Assembly: GCF_001021385.1 (NCBI RefSeq) | Contig: NZ_CP011773.1 | Span: forward strand, 1,736,001 to 1,800,000 | From: Mycobacterium sp. EPa45 | Lineage (GTDB): Bacteria; Actinomycetota; Actinomycetes; Mycobacteriales; Mycobacteriaceae | Length of the DNA stretch: 64,000 nucleotides | Direction of reading: 5' to 3' | Program-made: the position numbers and the translations under genes | The notes under the pieces: generated by a model | What the model saw: only the letters and a program-made list of their open reading frames with translations | Database searches by the model: none | What the model was told of the DNA's origin: nothing | In this document: positions 24,871-34,751 of the stretch, one piece after another | How positions within the stretch are numbered: the first letter of the stretch is position 1 | How the letters are laid out: each line of letters starts with the position of its first letter

Positions 24871-26575
24871 TGTCGGCGAGCAGATCGTCGCGGCGCTCAC
24901 CACCGGCCCGGTCGACCTGCCGGCGACGCTGGCCCGCCCGGTGAAGCGGGTGCGTGCGGTGCTGACGGCGGCGGCACGCGGCCACACGCGCAATCGCGAC
25001 CCGCGTTACACCCTCTGGCAGGCGTGGGAGCGCAGCGGATTGCAGAAGCGCTGGCTGAACGCGGCCGAGCGCGGTGGTACCGAGGGCGCGCTGGCCGACC
25101 GCGACCTGAGGTGCGTCACCGCGTTGTTCGACATCGCGGACGACTACGTCACACGGACGGCCGGGGCGTCGCTGCGGGGACTTTTGGATCATGTTGCGGG
25201 CCTGCAGCTTCCACCCATCACTGCCGACGGACCGGCCTCGGAGACGGTTGCCGTGCTGAGCCCGCACGCAGCGCTGGACCGCGACTGGGATCTCGTGGTG
25301 ATCGCCGGCCTGCAGGACGGCTTGTGGCCCAACACCACACCGCGCGGCGGGGTGCTGGGCACCCAGCGGCTGCTCGATGTGCTCGACGGCCTCGGCGATG
25401 ACGTGTCGGCACGGGCGCCGCTGCTGGCCGAGGAGCGCAGGCTGCTCGTTGCCGCAATGGGTCGCGCCCGGCGCCGTTTGCTGATCACCGCTGTCGACAG
25501 CGACGCCGGGGACGATGCCGCGCTGCCATCGCCGTTCGTCACCGAGCTGGCGGAGTTCGCATGCGCGGAGGCCGATCGGTCCGTCCAGCCGGTGGTCGCG
25601 CCGCCGTTGCTGGCGCCCGCGGCAGTCGTCGGCCGGCTGCGGGCCGTGGTCTGCGCACCGGCTACGGCGGTGAGCGATGGTGAACGTGCCACCGCGGCAA
25701 AGCAATTGGCGCGGTTGGCTGCCGACGGCGTGCCCGGTGCCGACCCGGTGCACTGGTACGGCATGACGCCGGTGAGCACGCCGGAGCCGCTGTGGAACGG
25801 TCCGCAGCACACCGTCACCCTCAGTCCGTCGACCCTGCAGACACTCGCCGACTGCCCGCTGCGCTGGCTCGCCGAACGGCACGGCGGCACCGCACGCCGC
25901 GAGCTGCGTTCCACGCTCGGTTCGGTGGTGCACGCGCTGATAGCCGAGTCGGCGAACGCTGAGCAGCTGATCAGTGATCTGGAAAAGCTCTGGAGCACAA
26001 TCCCTTTCGAATCGCCCTGGTATGCGGACAACGAACTCGACCGGCACCGGGCCATGCTCGAGGCGTTCGTGGCGTGGCGTTCGGCAAGCCGTCATGAACT
26101 GACCGAGATCGGAACCGAGGTCGATGTCGACGGCGTGATCGCCGAGCCCGAGGAAGGCCGGCCGGGGGTGCGGGTGCGCGGGCGGGTCGACCGGCTCGAG
26201 CGCGACGCGGAAGGCCGGCTGGTGATCGTTGATGTCAAGACCGGTAAAAGTCCGGTCACCAAGGACGAGGCGCAGCGCCACGCTCAGCTAGGGCTCTACC
26301 AGTTGGCCATCACCGAGGGCGCACTGATCGACGGTGATCGTCCCGGTGGCGGCCGGTTGGTCTACGTCGCCAAACCGAACGCATCGGGCGCTACCGAACG
26401 TGAGCAGTCCGCGCTGACCCCGGATAGCGCAGGCGAGTGGCGGCAGACCGTGCAGCAGGCGGCGGCCGCAACGGCTGGGCCGCAGTTCGTTGCCCGGGTC
26501 AACGACGGCTGCGCCCACTGTCCGATGCGCGCCGCCTGCCCGGCGCACACCGCACCTCGAACGGAGCCGTCATGA
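24470..26575 (+). CDS. adnA: AdnA C-terminal part with nuclease domain (frameshifted gene, second frame)
   Basis: Second reading frame of adnA (about 701 residues): remaining helicase domains followed by a RecB-like nuclease. The family match begins at GSVAVRVAGSAHAEA and includes PHAALDRDWDLVVIAGLQDGL. The nuclease has VIVDVKTGK and the iron–sulfur cysteines ADCPLRW and CAHCPMRAACPAH. The GTG at 24470 has no ribosome-binding site, so it is not a natural start. Combined with the first frame, the coding span is 3,124 bases, one more than a multiple of three and close to the 1,045–1,055 residues of known AdnA. The ATGA overlap with adnB indicates coupling. Confidence 0.87.
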   Translation: MPLDGSGGEDGSVAVRVAGSAHAEAALIADTLRRAHLLDGVPWSQLAVIVRSPSAAAALPRALAGAGVPVDSAHLAGPVAEQPAAQALLSVLAATADGLDSERAVSLLTGPIGRVDPVTLRQLRRALRRGGSGDVGEQIVAALTTGPVDLPATLARPVKRVRAVLTAAARGHTRNRDPRYTLWQAWERSGLQKRWLNAAERGGTEGALADRDLRCVTALFDIADDYVTRTAGASLRGLLDHVAGLQLPPITADGPASETVAVLSPHAALDRDWDLVVIAGLQDGLWPNTTPRGGVLGTQRLLDVLDGLGDDVSARAPLLAEERRLLVAAMGRARRRLLITAVDSDAGDDAALPSPFVTELAEFACAEADRSVQPVVAPPLLAPAAVVGRLRAVVCAPATAVSDGERATAAKQLARLAADGVPGADPVHWYGMTPVSTPEPLWNGPQHTVTLSPSTLQTLADCPLRWLAERHGGTARRELRSTLGSVVHALIAESANAEQLISDLEKLWSTIPFESPWYADNELDRHRAMLEAFVAWRSASRHELTEIGTEVDVDGVIAEPEEGRPGVRVRGRVDRLERDAEGRLVIVDVKTGKSPVTKDEAQRHAQLGLYQLAITEGALIDGDRPGGGRLVYVAKPNASGATEREQSALTPDSAGEWRQTVQQAAAATAGPQFVARVNDGCAHCPMRAACPAHTAPRTEPS

Positions 26576-29500
26576 CCTTCAGTCCGACGGAATTAGCTGA
26601 GGCGCTTGGCCTTCCGACTCCCACCGACGAGCAGGCCGCCGTCATCGCCGCCCCGCCAGGGCCGCTGGTCGTCATCGCCGGCGCCGGTGCCGGCAAGACC
26701 GAGACCATGGCCGCACGCGTGGTGTGGTTGGTGGCCAACGGATTCGCCGATCCGGGGCAGGTGCTCGGACTGACCTTCACCCGTAAGGCGGCCGGGCAAC
26801 TGCTGCGCCGCGTACGGTCCCGGTTGGCCCGCCTGGCCGGTCACCTCGGCGGTGCGGCGCAGGGAGCGCCGACGGTGAGCACCTATCACGCGTTCGCCGG
26901 TGCGCTGCTGCGCGAGTACGGCCCGCTGCTTCCGGTGGAGCCCGACGCCCGGCTGCTGAGCGAAACCGAGTTGTGGCAGCTGGCCTACGAAGTGGTCAGC
27001 AACCATCCCGGTCCGTTGGACACCGAGAAGGACCCGGCCGGAGTGACCCGGATGGTGCTGAAGCTGTCCGGTGAGCTGGCCGAGCACCTGGTCGACACCG
27101 ATCAGCTGCTCGACACCCACCTCGAACTCGAACGCCTGGTGCATCACCTGCCGGCCGGACGCTACCAACGCGATCGCGGCCCCAGCCAGTTTCTGCTGAA
27201 AATGCTGGCCACCCAAACCGAACGCACCGCGCTGGTGCCGTTGATCGATGCTCTGCACGCGCGGATGCGGGCCGACAAGGTCATGGACTTCGGCTCGCAG
27301 ATGGCGGCGGCGGCCCGGTTGGCCTCGACTTGCCCGCAGGTGGGGGAGCAGTTGCGGGAGCGATACCGCGTGGTGTTGCTCGACGAGTACCAGGACACCG
27401 GTCACGCCCAGCGCATCGCGCTGTCGTCGTTGTTCGGGGCCGGCGCCGACGAGGGCCTGGCGCTGACCGCGGTCGGAGACCCCATCCAGTCCATCTACGG
27501 CTGGCGCGGCGCATCGGCCACCAACCTGCCGCGCTTCACCACCGACTTCCCGCAAGCCGACGGCTCCCCGGCGCCCACTCTGGAGCTACGCACCAGTTGG
27601 CGTAACCCGCCCACCACGCTGCACATCGCCAACGAGATCTCGGCCGAGGCCCGCCGCCGCTCGGTCGCGGTGCGCGCGCTGCGGGCCCGCCCCGGCGCCG
27701 AACGGGGCACCGTCGGCTGCGCACTGCTCACCGATGTGGCCGCCGAGCGGGAATGGGTCGCCGACCAGATCGCCGCGCGATACGAGGCTGCCGGCGACGA
27801 GCCGCCGACCGCCGCGGTGCTGGTGCGCCGCAACGCCGACGCCGGACCGATCGCTGAAGCGCTGAGTGCGCGCGGTGTCCCGGTTGAGGTTGTCGGTCTG
27901 GCCGGGCTGCTGTCGATTCCGGAGGTCGCCGACGTGGTGGCGATGGTGCGCCTGGTGGCCGATCCGGCCGCCGGTGCGGCTGCGGTCCGTGTGTTGACGG
28001 GGCCGCGCTGGCAGTTCGGCGCGGCCGACCTCGCCGCCCTGTGGCGTCGGGCCGTCGCGCTGGACGGCACGCGACCGGCGACCGCCTCCGCCGAGGAGAT
28101 CATCGCCTCGGCCGCACCCGACGCCGATACCGCAAGCCTGGCCGACGCACTGGCTGACCCGGGTCCTGCCGAGGCGTACTCGGCAGAGGGCCACCGCCGC
28201 ATCACTCAGCTCGCCAGCGAATTGGCAAGATTGCGAACGCTATTGAGTCACCCTCCGACTGAGCTCGTCGGCGAGGTACGCCGCGTCATCGGGGTCGACG
28301 CGGAAGTGCGGGCTGCCCGACCGGTCGCTGCGGGATGGTCCGGGGCCGAACACCTCGACCGGTTCGCCGACGTCGTCGCCGACTACGCCGCCCGGCCCGG
28401 TGCGAGCGTCGACGGATTGCTGGCCTACCTCGACGCGGCCGAGGTCGTGGAGAACGGGCTGGCGCCCGCCGAGGTCAGCGTGGCCACCGGGCGTGTGCAG
28501 GTGCTGACCGTGCACGCCGCCAAGGGGCTCGAGTGGCAGGTGGTCGCCGTCCCGCACCTGTCTGCCAGAGTCTTTCCGTCCACCGCTTCCAAGCGGACCT
28601 GGTTGTCCGACCCCGCCGACCTGCCGCCGTTGCTGCGCGGCGACCGGGCCGCCGACGGCCTGCACGGGGTGCCCGTGCTCGACACTGCACTCGTCAACGA
28701 TCGAAAAGCATTGTCCGACAGCATCATGGCGCACAAGAAGCAGCTCGAGCAGCGCCGCCTCGACGAGGAACGCAGGCTGCTGTACGTCGCGATCACCCGC
28801 GCCGAGGACACCCTGCTGCTCTCCGGCCACCACTGGGGTCCCACCGAAAGCACGCCCCGCGGGCCGTCGGATTTCCTGCGCGAGATCAAGGACATCATCG
28901 ACGACGCCGACGCCGCCGGGCAGCCCTGCGGTGAGGTTGAGCAATGGGCCCCTCCGCCCGCCGACGGCGAGCCAAACCCGTTGCGCAACAGCGTCCGTGA
29001 AGCGGTCTGGCCCGCCGATCCGCTCGGCCGCGCGCGCGCCGATATCGAACGCGGAGCTGCGCTGGTCCGATCGGCCTCGAACGGCGCCGTCCAGGACGCC
29101 GGTGAGGACCCGGAGGGGTGGGCCGCGGACGTCGACGCGCTGCTGGCCGAACGGTCCCGCATTGCCGCACCGCCGCCGACCGAACTGCCCGGCCAATTGT
29201 CGGTCAGCGCTCTGGTTGAACTCGACCGCGATCCTGCAGCGTTGCGCCGCCTGACCCGCCGGTTGCCGTCGCGCCCAGATCCGCACGCGATCCTGGGCAC
29301 CGCCTTCCACGAGTGGGTGCAGCGCTTCTACGGCGCCGAGCGGTTGTTCGACCTCGACGACCTGCCCGGCGCCGTCGACGGTATCGCCACCGAGACGCGA
29401 GAACTGGCTGTCCTGCAGGATGCGTTCACGAAATCCCGGTGGGCCGCGCGCACACCGGTGGACGTCGAAGTTCCGTTCGAGATGGCGATCGGCGACACCG

Positions 29501-29793
29501 TGGTGCGTGGCCGGATCGATGCGGTGTTCGCCGATCCTGACGGCGGAATGACCGTCCTGGACTGGAAGACCGGCGAACCACCGGCCGACGATGACGCCAA
29601 GCGGCACGCCGCCATCCAACTCGCGGTCTATCGGCTGGCCTGGGCGGCGCTGAAGGGCTGCCCAGAGTCAGACGTTCGCGCGGCGTTCCACTATGTGCGC
29701 GCAGGCGTCACCGTGATGCCGGAAAACCTGGCCGGCCCAGAGGAATTGGTGGCGCTGCTGGCCGGTGCTAGTAACGCGGAGCGTTGCGTCTGA
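26572..29793 (+). CDS. adnB: AdnB helicase–nuclease subunit
   Basis: A 1,073-residue UvrD-like superfamily 1A motor fused to a RecB-type nuclease, the lead motor of AdnAB. Visible motifs: AGAGAGKTETM (Walker A, near residue 40), LLDEYQDTGHAQR (Walker B), [26 protein letters not shown] (motif V), LLYVAITRAED (motif VI), and the nuclease MTVLDWKTGEPP near the C-terminus. AdnAB processes DNA ends for recombination and single-strand annealing in mycobacteria. The ATG at 26572 overlaps the adnA stop. The 3′ end overlaps the convergent DoxX gene by 26 bases. Confidence 0.95.
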   Translation: MTFSPTELAEALGLPTPTDEQAAVIAAPPGPLVVIAGAGAGKTETMAARVVWLVANGFADPGQVLGLTFTRKAAGQLLRRVRSRLARLAGHLGGAAQGAPTVSTYHAFAGALLREYGPLLPVEPDARLLSETELWQLAYEVVSNHPGPLDTEKDPAGVTRMVLKLSGELAEHLVDTDQLLDTHLELERLVHHLPAGRYQRDRGPSQFLLKMLATQTERTALVPLIDALHARMRADKVMDFGSQMAAAARLASTCPQVGEQLRERYRVVLLDEYQDTGHAQRIALSSLFGAGADEGLALTAVGDPIQSIYGWRGASATNLPRFTTDFPQADGSPAPTLELRTSWRNPPTTLHIANEISAEARRRSVAVRALRARPGAERGTVGCALLTDVAAEREWVADQIAARYEAAGDEPPTAAVLVRRNADAGPIAEALSARGVPVEVVGLAGLLSIPEVADVVAMVRLVADPAAGAAAVRVLTGPRWQFGAADLAALWRRAVALDGTRPATASAEEIIASAAPDADTASLADALADPGPAEAYSAEGHRRITQLASELARLRTLLSHPPTELVGEVRRVIGVDAEVRAARPVAAGWSGAEHLDRFADVVADYAARPGASVDGLLAYLDAAEVVENGLAPAEVSVATGRVQVLTVHAAKGLEWQVVAVPHLSARVFPSTASKRTWLSDPADLPPLLRGDRAADGLHGVPVLDTALVNDRKALSDSIMAHKKQLEQRRLDEERRLLYVAITRAEDTLLLSGHHWGPTESTPRGPSDFLREIKDIIDDADAAGQPCGEVEQWAPPPADGEPNPLRNSVREAVWPADPLGRARADIERGAALVRSASNGAVQDAGEDPEGWAADVDALLAERSRIAAPPPTELPGQLSVSALVELDRDPAALRRLTRRLPSRPDPHAILGTAFHEWVQRFYGAERLFDLDDLPGAVDGIATETRELAVLQDAFTKSRWAARTPVDVEVPFEMAIGDTVVRGRIDAVFADPDGGMTVLDWKTGEPPADDDAKRHAAIQLAVYRLAWAALKGCPESDVRAAFHYVRAGVTVMPENLAGPEELVALLAGASNAERCV

Positions 29794-30178
29794 TCGCCAG
29801 CGCCTGAACGATCATCGGCACCTGCAACGGCAACCGGGCCAGCGCTACCAGTTTCATCGGCAGCGGCTTGTCCTTCCACAGCCGAACCATGTTGACGTTG
29901 GCCGGGAACACCGCGAGGAACAACGCGATCGCGAACGCCGCTCCGGCGCGACGGGTCCGCGGCACCAGCAGCATGGTGCCGATCCCGACCTCAGCCACCC
30001 CGGAGGCGTAGGTGTAGAACCGGGCATCACCCGGAAGCTCGGCGGGCACGATGTCGTCGAACGGCTTGGGAGCCAGGAAGTGCCCGACACCGATGCCGAT
30101 GAGCATCAGCGCGGTGCGGTAGGCAGGCAGCTGGCTCGGGCTGCGTGAGGGTTCGAGTTCGGTAGTCGTCGTCGGCAT
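29768..30178 (-). CDS. DoxX-like membrane protein
   Basis: A 136-residue protein with four hydrophobic helices: YRTALMLIGIGVGHFLAP, FYTYASGVAEVGIGTMLLV, AGAAFAIALFLAVFP, and ARLPLQVPMIVQALAI. The segment FPANVNMVR is common to DoxX/DoxD-like proteins, some of which form membrane oxidoreductase complexes with superoxide dismutase and thiosulfate sulfurtransferase in mycobacteria. No such partner is adjacent. Its tail overlaps the adnB 3′ end, and it is divergent from the potassium-channel gene by 78 bases. Confidence 0.85.
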   Translation of the reverse strand: MPTTTTELEPSRSPSQLPAYRTALMLIGIGVGHFLAPKPFDDIVPAELPGDARFYTYASGVAEVGIGTMLLVPRTRRAGAAFAIALFLAVFPANVNMVRLWKDKPLPMKLVALARLPLQVPMIVQALAIRRNAPRY

Positions 30179-30256
30179 GGGTACATAATGCTGGAGTGGT
30201 GGCGCTCAGGCCGAAGAATGTGGGGGCGAGAGGGTTGGGCACGATGACGGAGTCGC

Positions 30257-31333
30257 GTGGCCAAGGGTAGGTTGCGGCGCAGGCTCGAGGCGATCGACGA
30301 GAACCTCGCAGCCAAGCCCGACAGCGCTCTCGTCGACTATCTGCACATCCCGGAGAAGTTCGTCAGCCCGGGCCGCCGCATCGCCCGTCGGCTGCTCTAC
30401 GCCATGACGGCGTTGTTCCTGGCGGTCTTCATCGTCTACCTCGACCGGGACGGGTACCGCGACGTCCGCGAGGGGCCGCTGACCTTCCTGGACTGCCTGT
30501 ACTACGCGACGGTGTCGCTGTCGACCACCGGCTACGGCGACATCACGCCATTCACCGAGACCGCGCGCCTGGTCAACGTCTTGATCATCACCCCGCTTCG
30601 GGTGGCCTTCCTGATCGTGCTGGTCGGTACCACCGTCGAAACCCTGACCACGGCGTCGCGGCAGGCTCTCAAGATCCAGCGTTGGAGGAACAGCGTGCGC
30701 AACCACACCGTCGTCATCGGTTACGGCACGAAGGGCAGGACGGCCGTCGCAGCGATGGTCGGCGACGGCGTCGCACCGGCCGACATCGTCGTCGTCGACA
30801 CCGACCAAGCCTCCCTGGACCGGGCCAACGCGGCCGGCCTGGTCACCGTGCGTGGCGACGCCAACAAGTCCGACGTGCTGCGGCTGGCCGGCGCCCAGCA
30901 CGCCAACTCGATCATCGTGGCCACCAACAGCGACCCGACCGCGGTGCTCGTCACCCTGACCGCGCGTGAGCTGGCCCCGAAGGCCAAGATCATCGCCGCG
31001 GTGCGGGAAGCCGAAAACCAGCACCTGCTGCGGCAATCCGGTGCCGACTCGGTGGTCGTGTCGTCGGAGACGGCAGGCCGGTTGCTCGGCATCGCCACCA
31101 CCACGCCCAGCGTCGTCGAGATGATCGAAGACCTGCTGACACCGGACGCCGGTTTCGCGATCGCCGAACGTGAGGTCGAGCACAAGGAGGTCGGTGGCTC
31201 ACCGCGGCACCTGCCCGACATCGTGCTCGGCGTGGTCCGCGGCGGGAAGCTGCTGCGGGTCGACGCCCCGGACGTCGACGCCCTGGAAGCGACCGACCGG
31301 CTGCTGTATGTCCGGGCCACCGGAGAAGACTGA
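30257..31333 (+). CDS. Potassium channel with RCK/TrkA-N domain
   Basis: A 358-residue two-helix potassium channel of the MthK/Kch type (Rv3200c-like). The first membrane helix is LLYAMTALFLAVFIVYL. The selectivity filter TTGYGDIT lies around residue 95, and the second helix (LIITPLRVAFLIVLVGTTV) follows. A Rossmann-type RCK domain then begins HTVVIGYGTKGRTAV, where NAD or another ligand gates the pore. No methionine-initiated internal RCK start is evident. The GTG start at 30257 has a GGAG element about 6 bases upstream. It is followed four bases later by nudC in the same direction. Confidence 0.92.
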   Translation: MAKGRLRRRLEAIDENLAAKPDSALVDYLHIPEKFVSPGRRIARRLLYAMTALFLAVFIVYLDRDGYRDVREGPLTFLDCLYYATVSLSTTGYGDITPFTETARLVNVLIITPLRVAFLIVLVGTTVETLTTASRQALKIQRWRNSVRNHTVVIGYGTKGRTAVAAMVGDGVAPADIVVVDTDQASLDRANAAGLVTVRGDANKSDVLRLAGAQHANSIIVATNSDPTAVLVTLTARELAPKAKIIAAVREAENQHLLRQSGADSVVVSSETAGRLLGIATTTPSVVEMIEDLLTPDAGFAIAEREVEHKEVGGSPRHLPDIVLGVVRGGKLLRVDAPDVDALEATDRLLYVRATGED

Positions 31334-31337
31334 CGAC

Positions 31338-32255
31338 GTGGCTTTCCGACTGCGGAACATTCCGCTGCTGTCCCGCGTGGGCGCCGACCGTGCCGATCAT
31401 CTGCGCACCGACGTCGACGGCGCCATCGCGGGCTGGGCCGACGCGGCGCTGCTGCGGGTGGATCACCGCAACCAGGTGATGGTCAGCGGTGGACGGGTGT
31501 CGCTAACGCGGGCGGCCGAGTTCGCCGACAAGCCGCCGCCGGACGCGGTGTTCTTGGGCCGGCTGGAGGACGACCGCCATGTGTGGGCGGTGCGCGCCGC
31601 GCTGGAGGCGCCCGAGAACGGCGACGGCGAAGTGTCCGACCTGCGCCGCGGCGGTCAGCAGATCGACGATGTCAGCGCCCAGCTGCTGGCTTCCGCGCTG
31701 GCCCTGCTGAACTGGCACGAGAACGCCCGGTACAGCGCGGTGGACGGCTCACCGACCAAGGCGGTCAAGGCCGGCTGGTCGCGGCTCAATCCGCTCACGG
31801 GACACGAGGAGTTTCCGCGCATCGACCCGGCGATCATCGTGTTGATTCACGATGGCCACGACCGGGCGGTGCTGGCCCGTCAAACCGTGTGGCCGCAGCG
31901 GCTGTTCTCGTTGCTCGCCGGGTTCGTCGAGGCGGGGGAGTCGTTCGAGAGCTGCGTGGTGCGCGAGGTCAACGAGGAGATCGGCCTGTCGGTGCGCGAC
32001 GTCGAGTATCTGGGCAGCCAGCCGTGGCCGTTCCCACGATCACTGATGGTGGGATTCCACGCGATCGGCGATCCCGAGCAGGAGTTCGTCTTTCACGACG
32101 GCGAGATCGCCGAGGCGGCGTGGTTCACCCGCGCGGAAGTCCGCGAGGCGCTCGAACACGGCGACTGGAGCAGTGACTCGCCGTCGAAACTTCTGCTGCC
32201 GGGTTCGATTTCGATCGCTCGCGAGATCATCGAATCGTGGGCGGCCGAAGGTTAG
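31338..32255 (+). CDS. nudC: NADH pyrophosphatase NudC
   Basis: A 305-residue Nudix hydrolase cleaving NADH (and in M. tuberculosis NAD-adducts of isoniazid and ethionamide) and able to decap NAD-RNA in other bacteria. The Nudix box GFVEAGESFESCVVREVNEE continues to IGL (about residues 195–217), followed by the NADH-specific SQPWPFPRS. The four cysteines of the zinc ribbon found in E. coli NudC are absent: the corresponding stretch is LNWHENARYSAVDG … GWSRLNP. The mycobacterial family, as remembered, shares this loss. A GTG start at 31338 agrees with the family N-terminus. Confidence 0.93.
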   Translation: MAFRLRNIPLLSRVGADRADHLRTDVDGAIAGWADAALLRVDHRNQVMVSGGRVSLTRAAEFADKPPPDAVFLGRLEDDRHVWAVRAALEAPENGDGEVSDLRRGGQQIDDVSAQLLASALALLNWHENARYSAVDGSPTKAVKAGWSRLNPLTGHEEFPRIDPAIIVLIHDGHDRAVLARQTVWPQRLFSLLAGFVEAGESFESCVVREVNEEIGLSVRDVEYLGSQPWPFPRSLMVGFHAIGDPEQEFVFHDGEIAEAAWFTRAEVREALEHGDWSSDSPSKLLLPGSISIAREIIESWAAEG

Positions 32256-32339
32256 TCAGGACGCCCCCATGCGCCCAAACCGACAAATGGCCGCGAAAGT
32301 GCGAGAGAACCGCCGCAATTCGTCGATCTCGGCGTCGGC

Positions 32340-32591
32340 TCAGGACGCCAGTTTGGCCTGAACGTCTTTGAGGCTGGGGTTGGTCAGCGCCGAGCCGTCG
32401 GCGAACTTCACCGTCGGGACCGTCTGGTTGCCGTTGTTGACCGACATTACGAACTGGGCGGCGGCCGGGTCGTGCTCAATGTCGACCTCGGTGAACGCGA
32501 TGCCCGCCGATTTCAGCGCGGTCTTGAGGCGCTTGCAGTAGCCGCACCACACGGTGGAGTACATGGTGAGCTGGGGATCGTTGCCACTCAT
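32340..32591 (-). CDS. mrx1: Mycoredoxin-1
   Basis: An 83-residue glutaredoxin-fold protein with active site WCGYCKRL (Cys16 and Cys19) and the cis-proline region [11 protein letters not shown]. Mycoredoxin-1 uses mycothiol to reduce S-mycothiolated proteins such as AhpE, and is the basis of the Mrx1-roGFP redox sensor. The ATG at 32591 gives the family start ([16 protein letters not shown]), so an upstream ATG is rejected. It is divergent from uvrD2 with about 60 bases between, and convergent with nudC. Confidence 0.94.
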   Translation of the reverse strand: MSGNDPQLTMYSTVWCGYCKRLKTALKSAGIAFTEVDIEHDPAAAQFVMSVNNGNQTVPTVKFADGSALTNPSLKDVQAKLAS

Positions 32592-32653
32592 GGGCTCGAA
32601 CCTATCGGCACGGCCACCGCGCAATGTCCCCACCCCCTGCCAAGATGGAGCCC

Positions 32654-34750
32654 ATGCCGGTGACCTTCGACCATCTGACCGGCCTCGACGACGAACAGCG
32701 CGAGGCCGTGCTGGCCGCCCGGGGGCCGTTGTGTGTGCTGGCCGGCGCCGGCACCGGCAAGACGCGCACCATCACCCACCGGATCGCGCACCTGGTGGCC
32801 AACGGTCATGTGGCCGCCGGGCAGGTGTTGGCGGTGACATTCACCTCGCGCGCCGCGGGGGAGATGCGCTCTCGGCTGCGGGCCATGGACGCGCAGGACA
32901 TTGGCGCCCCGGTCGGGTCGGTGCAGGCGTTGACATTCCACGCCGCCGCGCGTCGTCAGCTGCAGTACTTCTGGCCGCGCGTCGTCGGCGACACCGGCTG
33001 GCAGCTGCTGGACACCAAGTTCTCCGTCGTCGCGCAGGCGGCGAGTCGGGCCCGGCTGCAGGTCAGCACCGACGACGTCCGCGATCTCGCTGGTGAAATC
33101 GAATGGGCGAAGGCCTCGTTGATCAGCCCCGAGGGGTACGCCGCGGCGGTGGCCAAAATCCAGCGCGACATCCCGCTGGACGCCGAAAAGGTCGCGATCG
33201 TCTACGCCGGTTACGAAAAGTTGAAAGCCAACCGCGACGGGATCGCGCTGCTGGATTTCGATGACCTGCTGTTGCATACCGCGGGGGCGATCGAAAACGA
33301 CGCGGCGGTGGCCGCCGAGTTCCGGGACCGCTACCGCTGTTTCGTCGTCGACGAGTATCAGGACGTCACGCCGCTGCAGCAGCGGGTGCTCGACGCGTGG
33401 CTGGGCAACCGCGACGACCTGACCGTCGTCGGCGACGCCAACCAGACCATCTACTCGTTCACCGGCGCCTCGCCGCGCTACCTGCTCGACTTCTCGCGCC
33501 AGTTCCCGGACGCGACGGTGGTCCGGCTGGAACGCGACTACCGGTCCACGCCGCAGGTGGTATCGCTGGCCAACCGGGTCATCGCCGCGGCGCGCGGCCG
33601 GGTGGCCGGCAGCAAGCTGCATCTGATCGGTCAGCGTGAGCCGGGTCCGTCGCCGACCTTCCACGAACATCCCGACGAGGTCGCCGAGGCGGCATCGGTC
33701 GCGCGTTCGATCAAGCGGCTCGTGGAATCCGGAACGCCCGCAGCCGAAATCGCGGTGCTGTACCGCATCAACGCCCAATCCGAGGCGTACGAAGAGGCGC
33801 TCACCGAGGCCGGGATTCCGTTCCAGGTGCGTGGCGGCGAGGGCTTCTTCAGCCGTCAGGAGATCAGGCAGTCGCTGCTGGCACTTCAGCGCGCCGCCGA
33901 CCGCGGCGCCGAGGGTGAGCTACCGCTGATCGTGCGACACATCCTCGAACCGCTCGGCCTCACCGACGAACCGCCGGCCGGCGCCAAGGCCCGCGAGCGC
34001 TGGGAGGCGTTGGCGGCGCTTGCCGAACTCGTCGACGACGAGGTCGCCGCCCGCCCGCAGCTGGACCTGCCTGCGCTGGTGGCCGAATTGCGGGTGCGTG
34101 CCGACGCCCGGCACCCACCGGTGGTGCAGGGTGTGACGCTGGCGTCGCTGCACGCCGCCAAGGGTCTGGAATGGGACGCGGTGTTCCTGGTCGGCGTGGC
34201 CGACGGCACATTGCCGATCTCGCACGCGCTGGCCCACGGTCCCGACAGCGAGGCCGTGGAGGAGGAGCGTCGTCTCCTGTACGTCGGAATCACCCGGGCT
34301 CGAATGCATTTGGAGCTCAGTTGGGCCCTGGCCCGCACGCCAGGTGGCCGGCAGGGGCGGCGTCCGTCACGGTTCCTCAACGGCATCGCACCGCAGACCC
34401 AGGCCGAGCCGACGCCGAGCCGGCCCCGCCGGCAGAAGGGCGCCACCCCGCGGTGCCGGGTGTGCAACGCCGTGCTCAGTACGCCGCCGTCAATCATGTT
34501 GCGCCGCTGTGAAACCTGCTCGGTCGACGTCGACGACGAGCTGCTGAACCAGCTCAAGGACTGGCGGTTGCGTACCGCCAAGGAGCTGAAAGTGCCTGCC
34601 TACGTTGTCTTTACCGACAATACCTTGATTGCGATTGCCGAGTCGCTGCCGGCCGACGATGCGGCGCTGGTGGCGATTCCCGGCATCGGCGCGCGCAAGC
34701 TCGAGCAGTTCGGACCCGACGTGCTCGAGCTGGTTCGCGCCCGGCAGTAA
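32654..34750 (+). CDS. uvrD2: ATP-dependent DNA helicase UvrD2
   Basis: A 698-residue SF1A helicase essential in mycobacteria. Motor motifs: [11 protein letters not shown] near residue 34, [39 protein letters not shown] and [10 protein letters not shown]. The special tetracysteine module (CRVC starting at residue 601, then RRCETC) is followed by an HRDC domain ([17 protein letters not shown] … [11 protein letters not shown]). In known UvrD2 the tetracysteine module allows unwinding. The ATG at 32654 gives the family length; two in-frame ATGs at 32624 and 32645 are alternatives. The stop is one base from the end of the convergent repeat protein gene. Confidence 0.95.
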   Translation: MPVTFDHLTGLDDEQREAVLAARGPLCVLAGAGTGKTRTITHRIAHLVANGHVAAGQVLAVTFTSRAAGEMRSRLRAMDAQDIGAPVGSVQALTFHAAARRQLQYFWPRVVGDTGWQLLDTKFSVVAQAASRARLQVSTDDVRDLAGEIEWAKASLISPEGYAAAVAKIQRDIPLDAEKVAIVYAGYEKLKANRDGIALLDFDDLLLHTAGAIENDAAVAAEFRDRYRCFVVDEYQDVTPLQQRVLDAWLGNRDDLTVVGDANQTIYSFTGASPRYLLDFSRQFPDATVVRLERDYRSTPQVVSLANRVIAAARGRVAGSKLHLIGQREPGPSPTFHEHPDEVAEAASVARSIKRLVESGTPAAEIAVLYRINAQSEAYEEALTEAGIPFQVRGGEGFFSRQEIRQSLLALQRAADRGAEGELPLIVRHILEPLGLTDEPPAGAKARERWEALAALAELVDDEVAARPQLDLPALVAELRVRADARHPPVVQGVTLASLHAAKGLEWDAVFLVGVADGTLPISHALAHGPDSEAVEEERRLLYVGITRARMHLELSWALARTPGGRQGRRPSRFLNGIAPQTQAEPTPSRPRRQKGATPRCRVCNAVLSTPPSIMLRRCETCSVDVDDELLNQLKDWRLRTAKELKVPAYVVFTDNTLIAIAESLPADDAALVAIPGIGARKLEQFGPDVLELVRARQ

Positions 34751-34751
34751 G

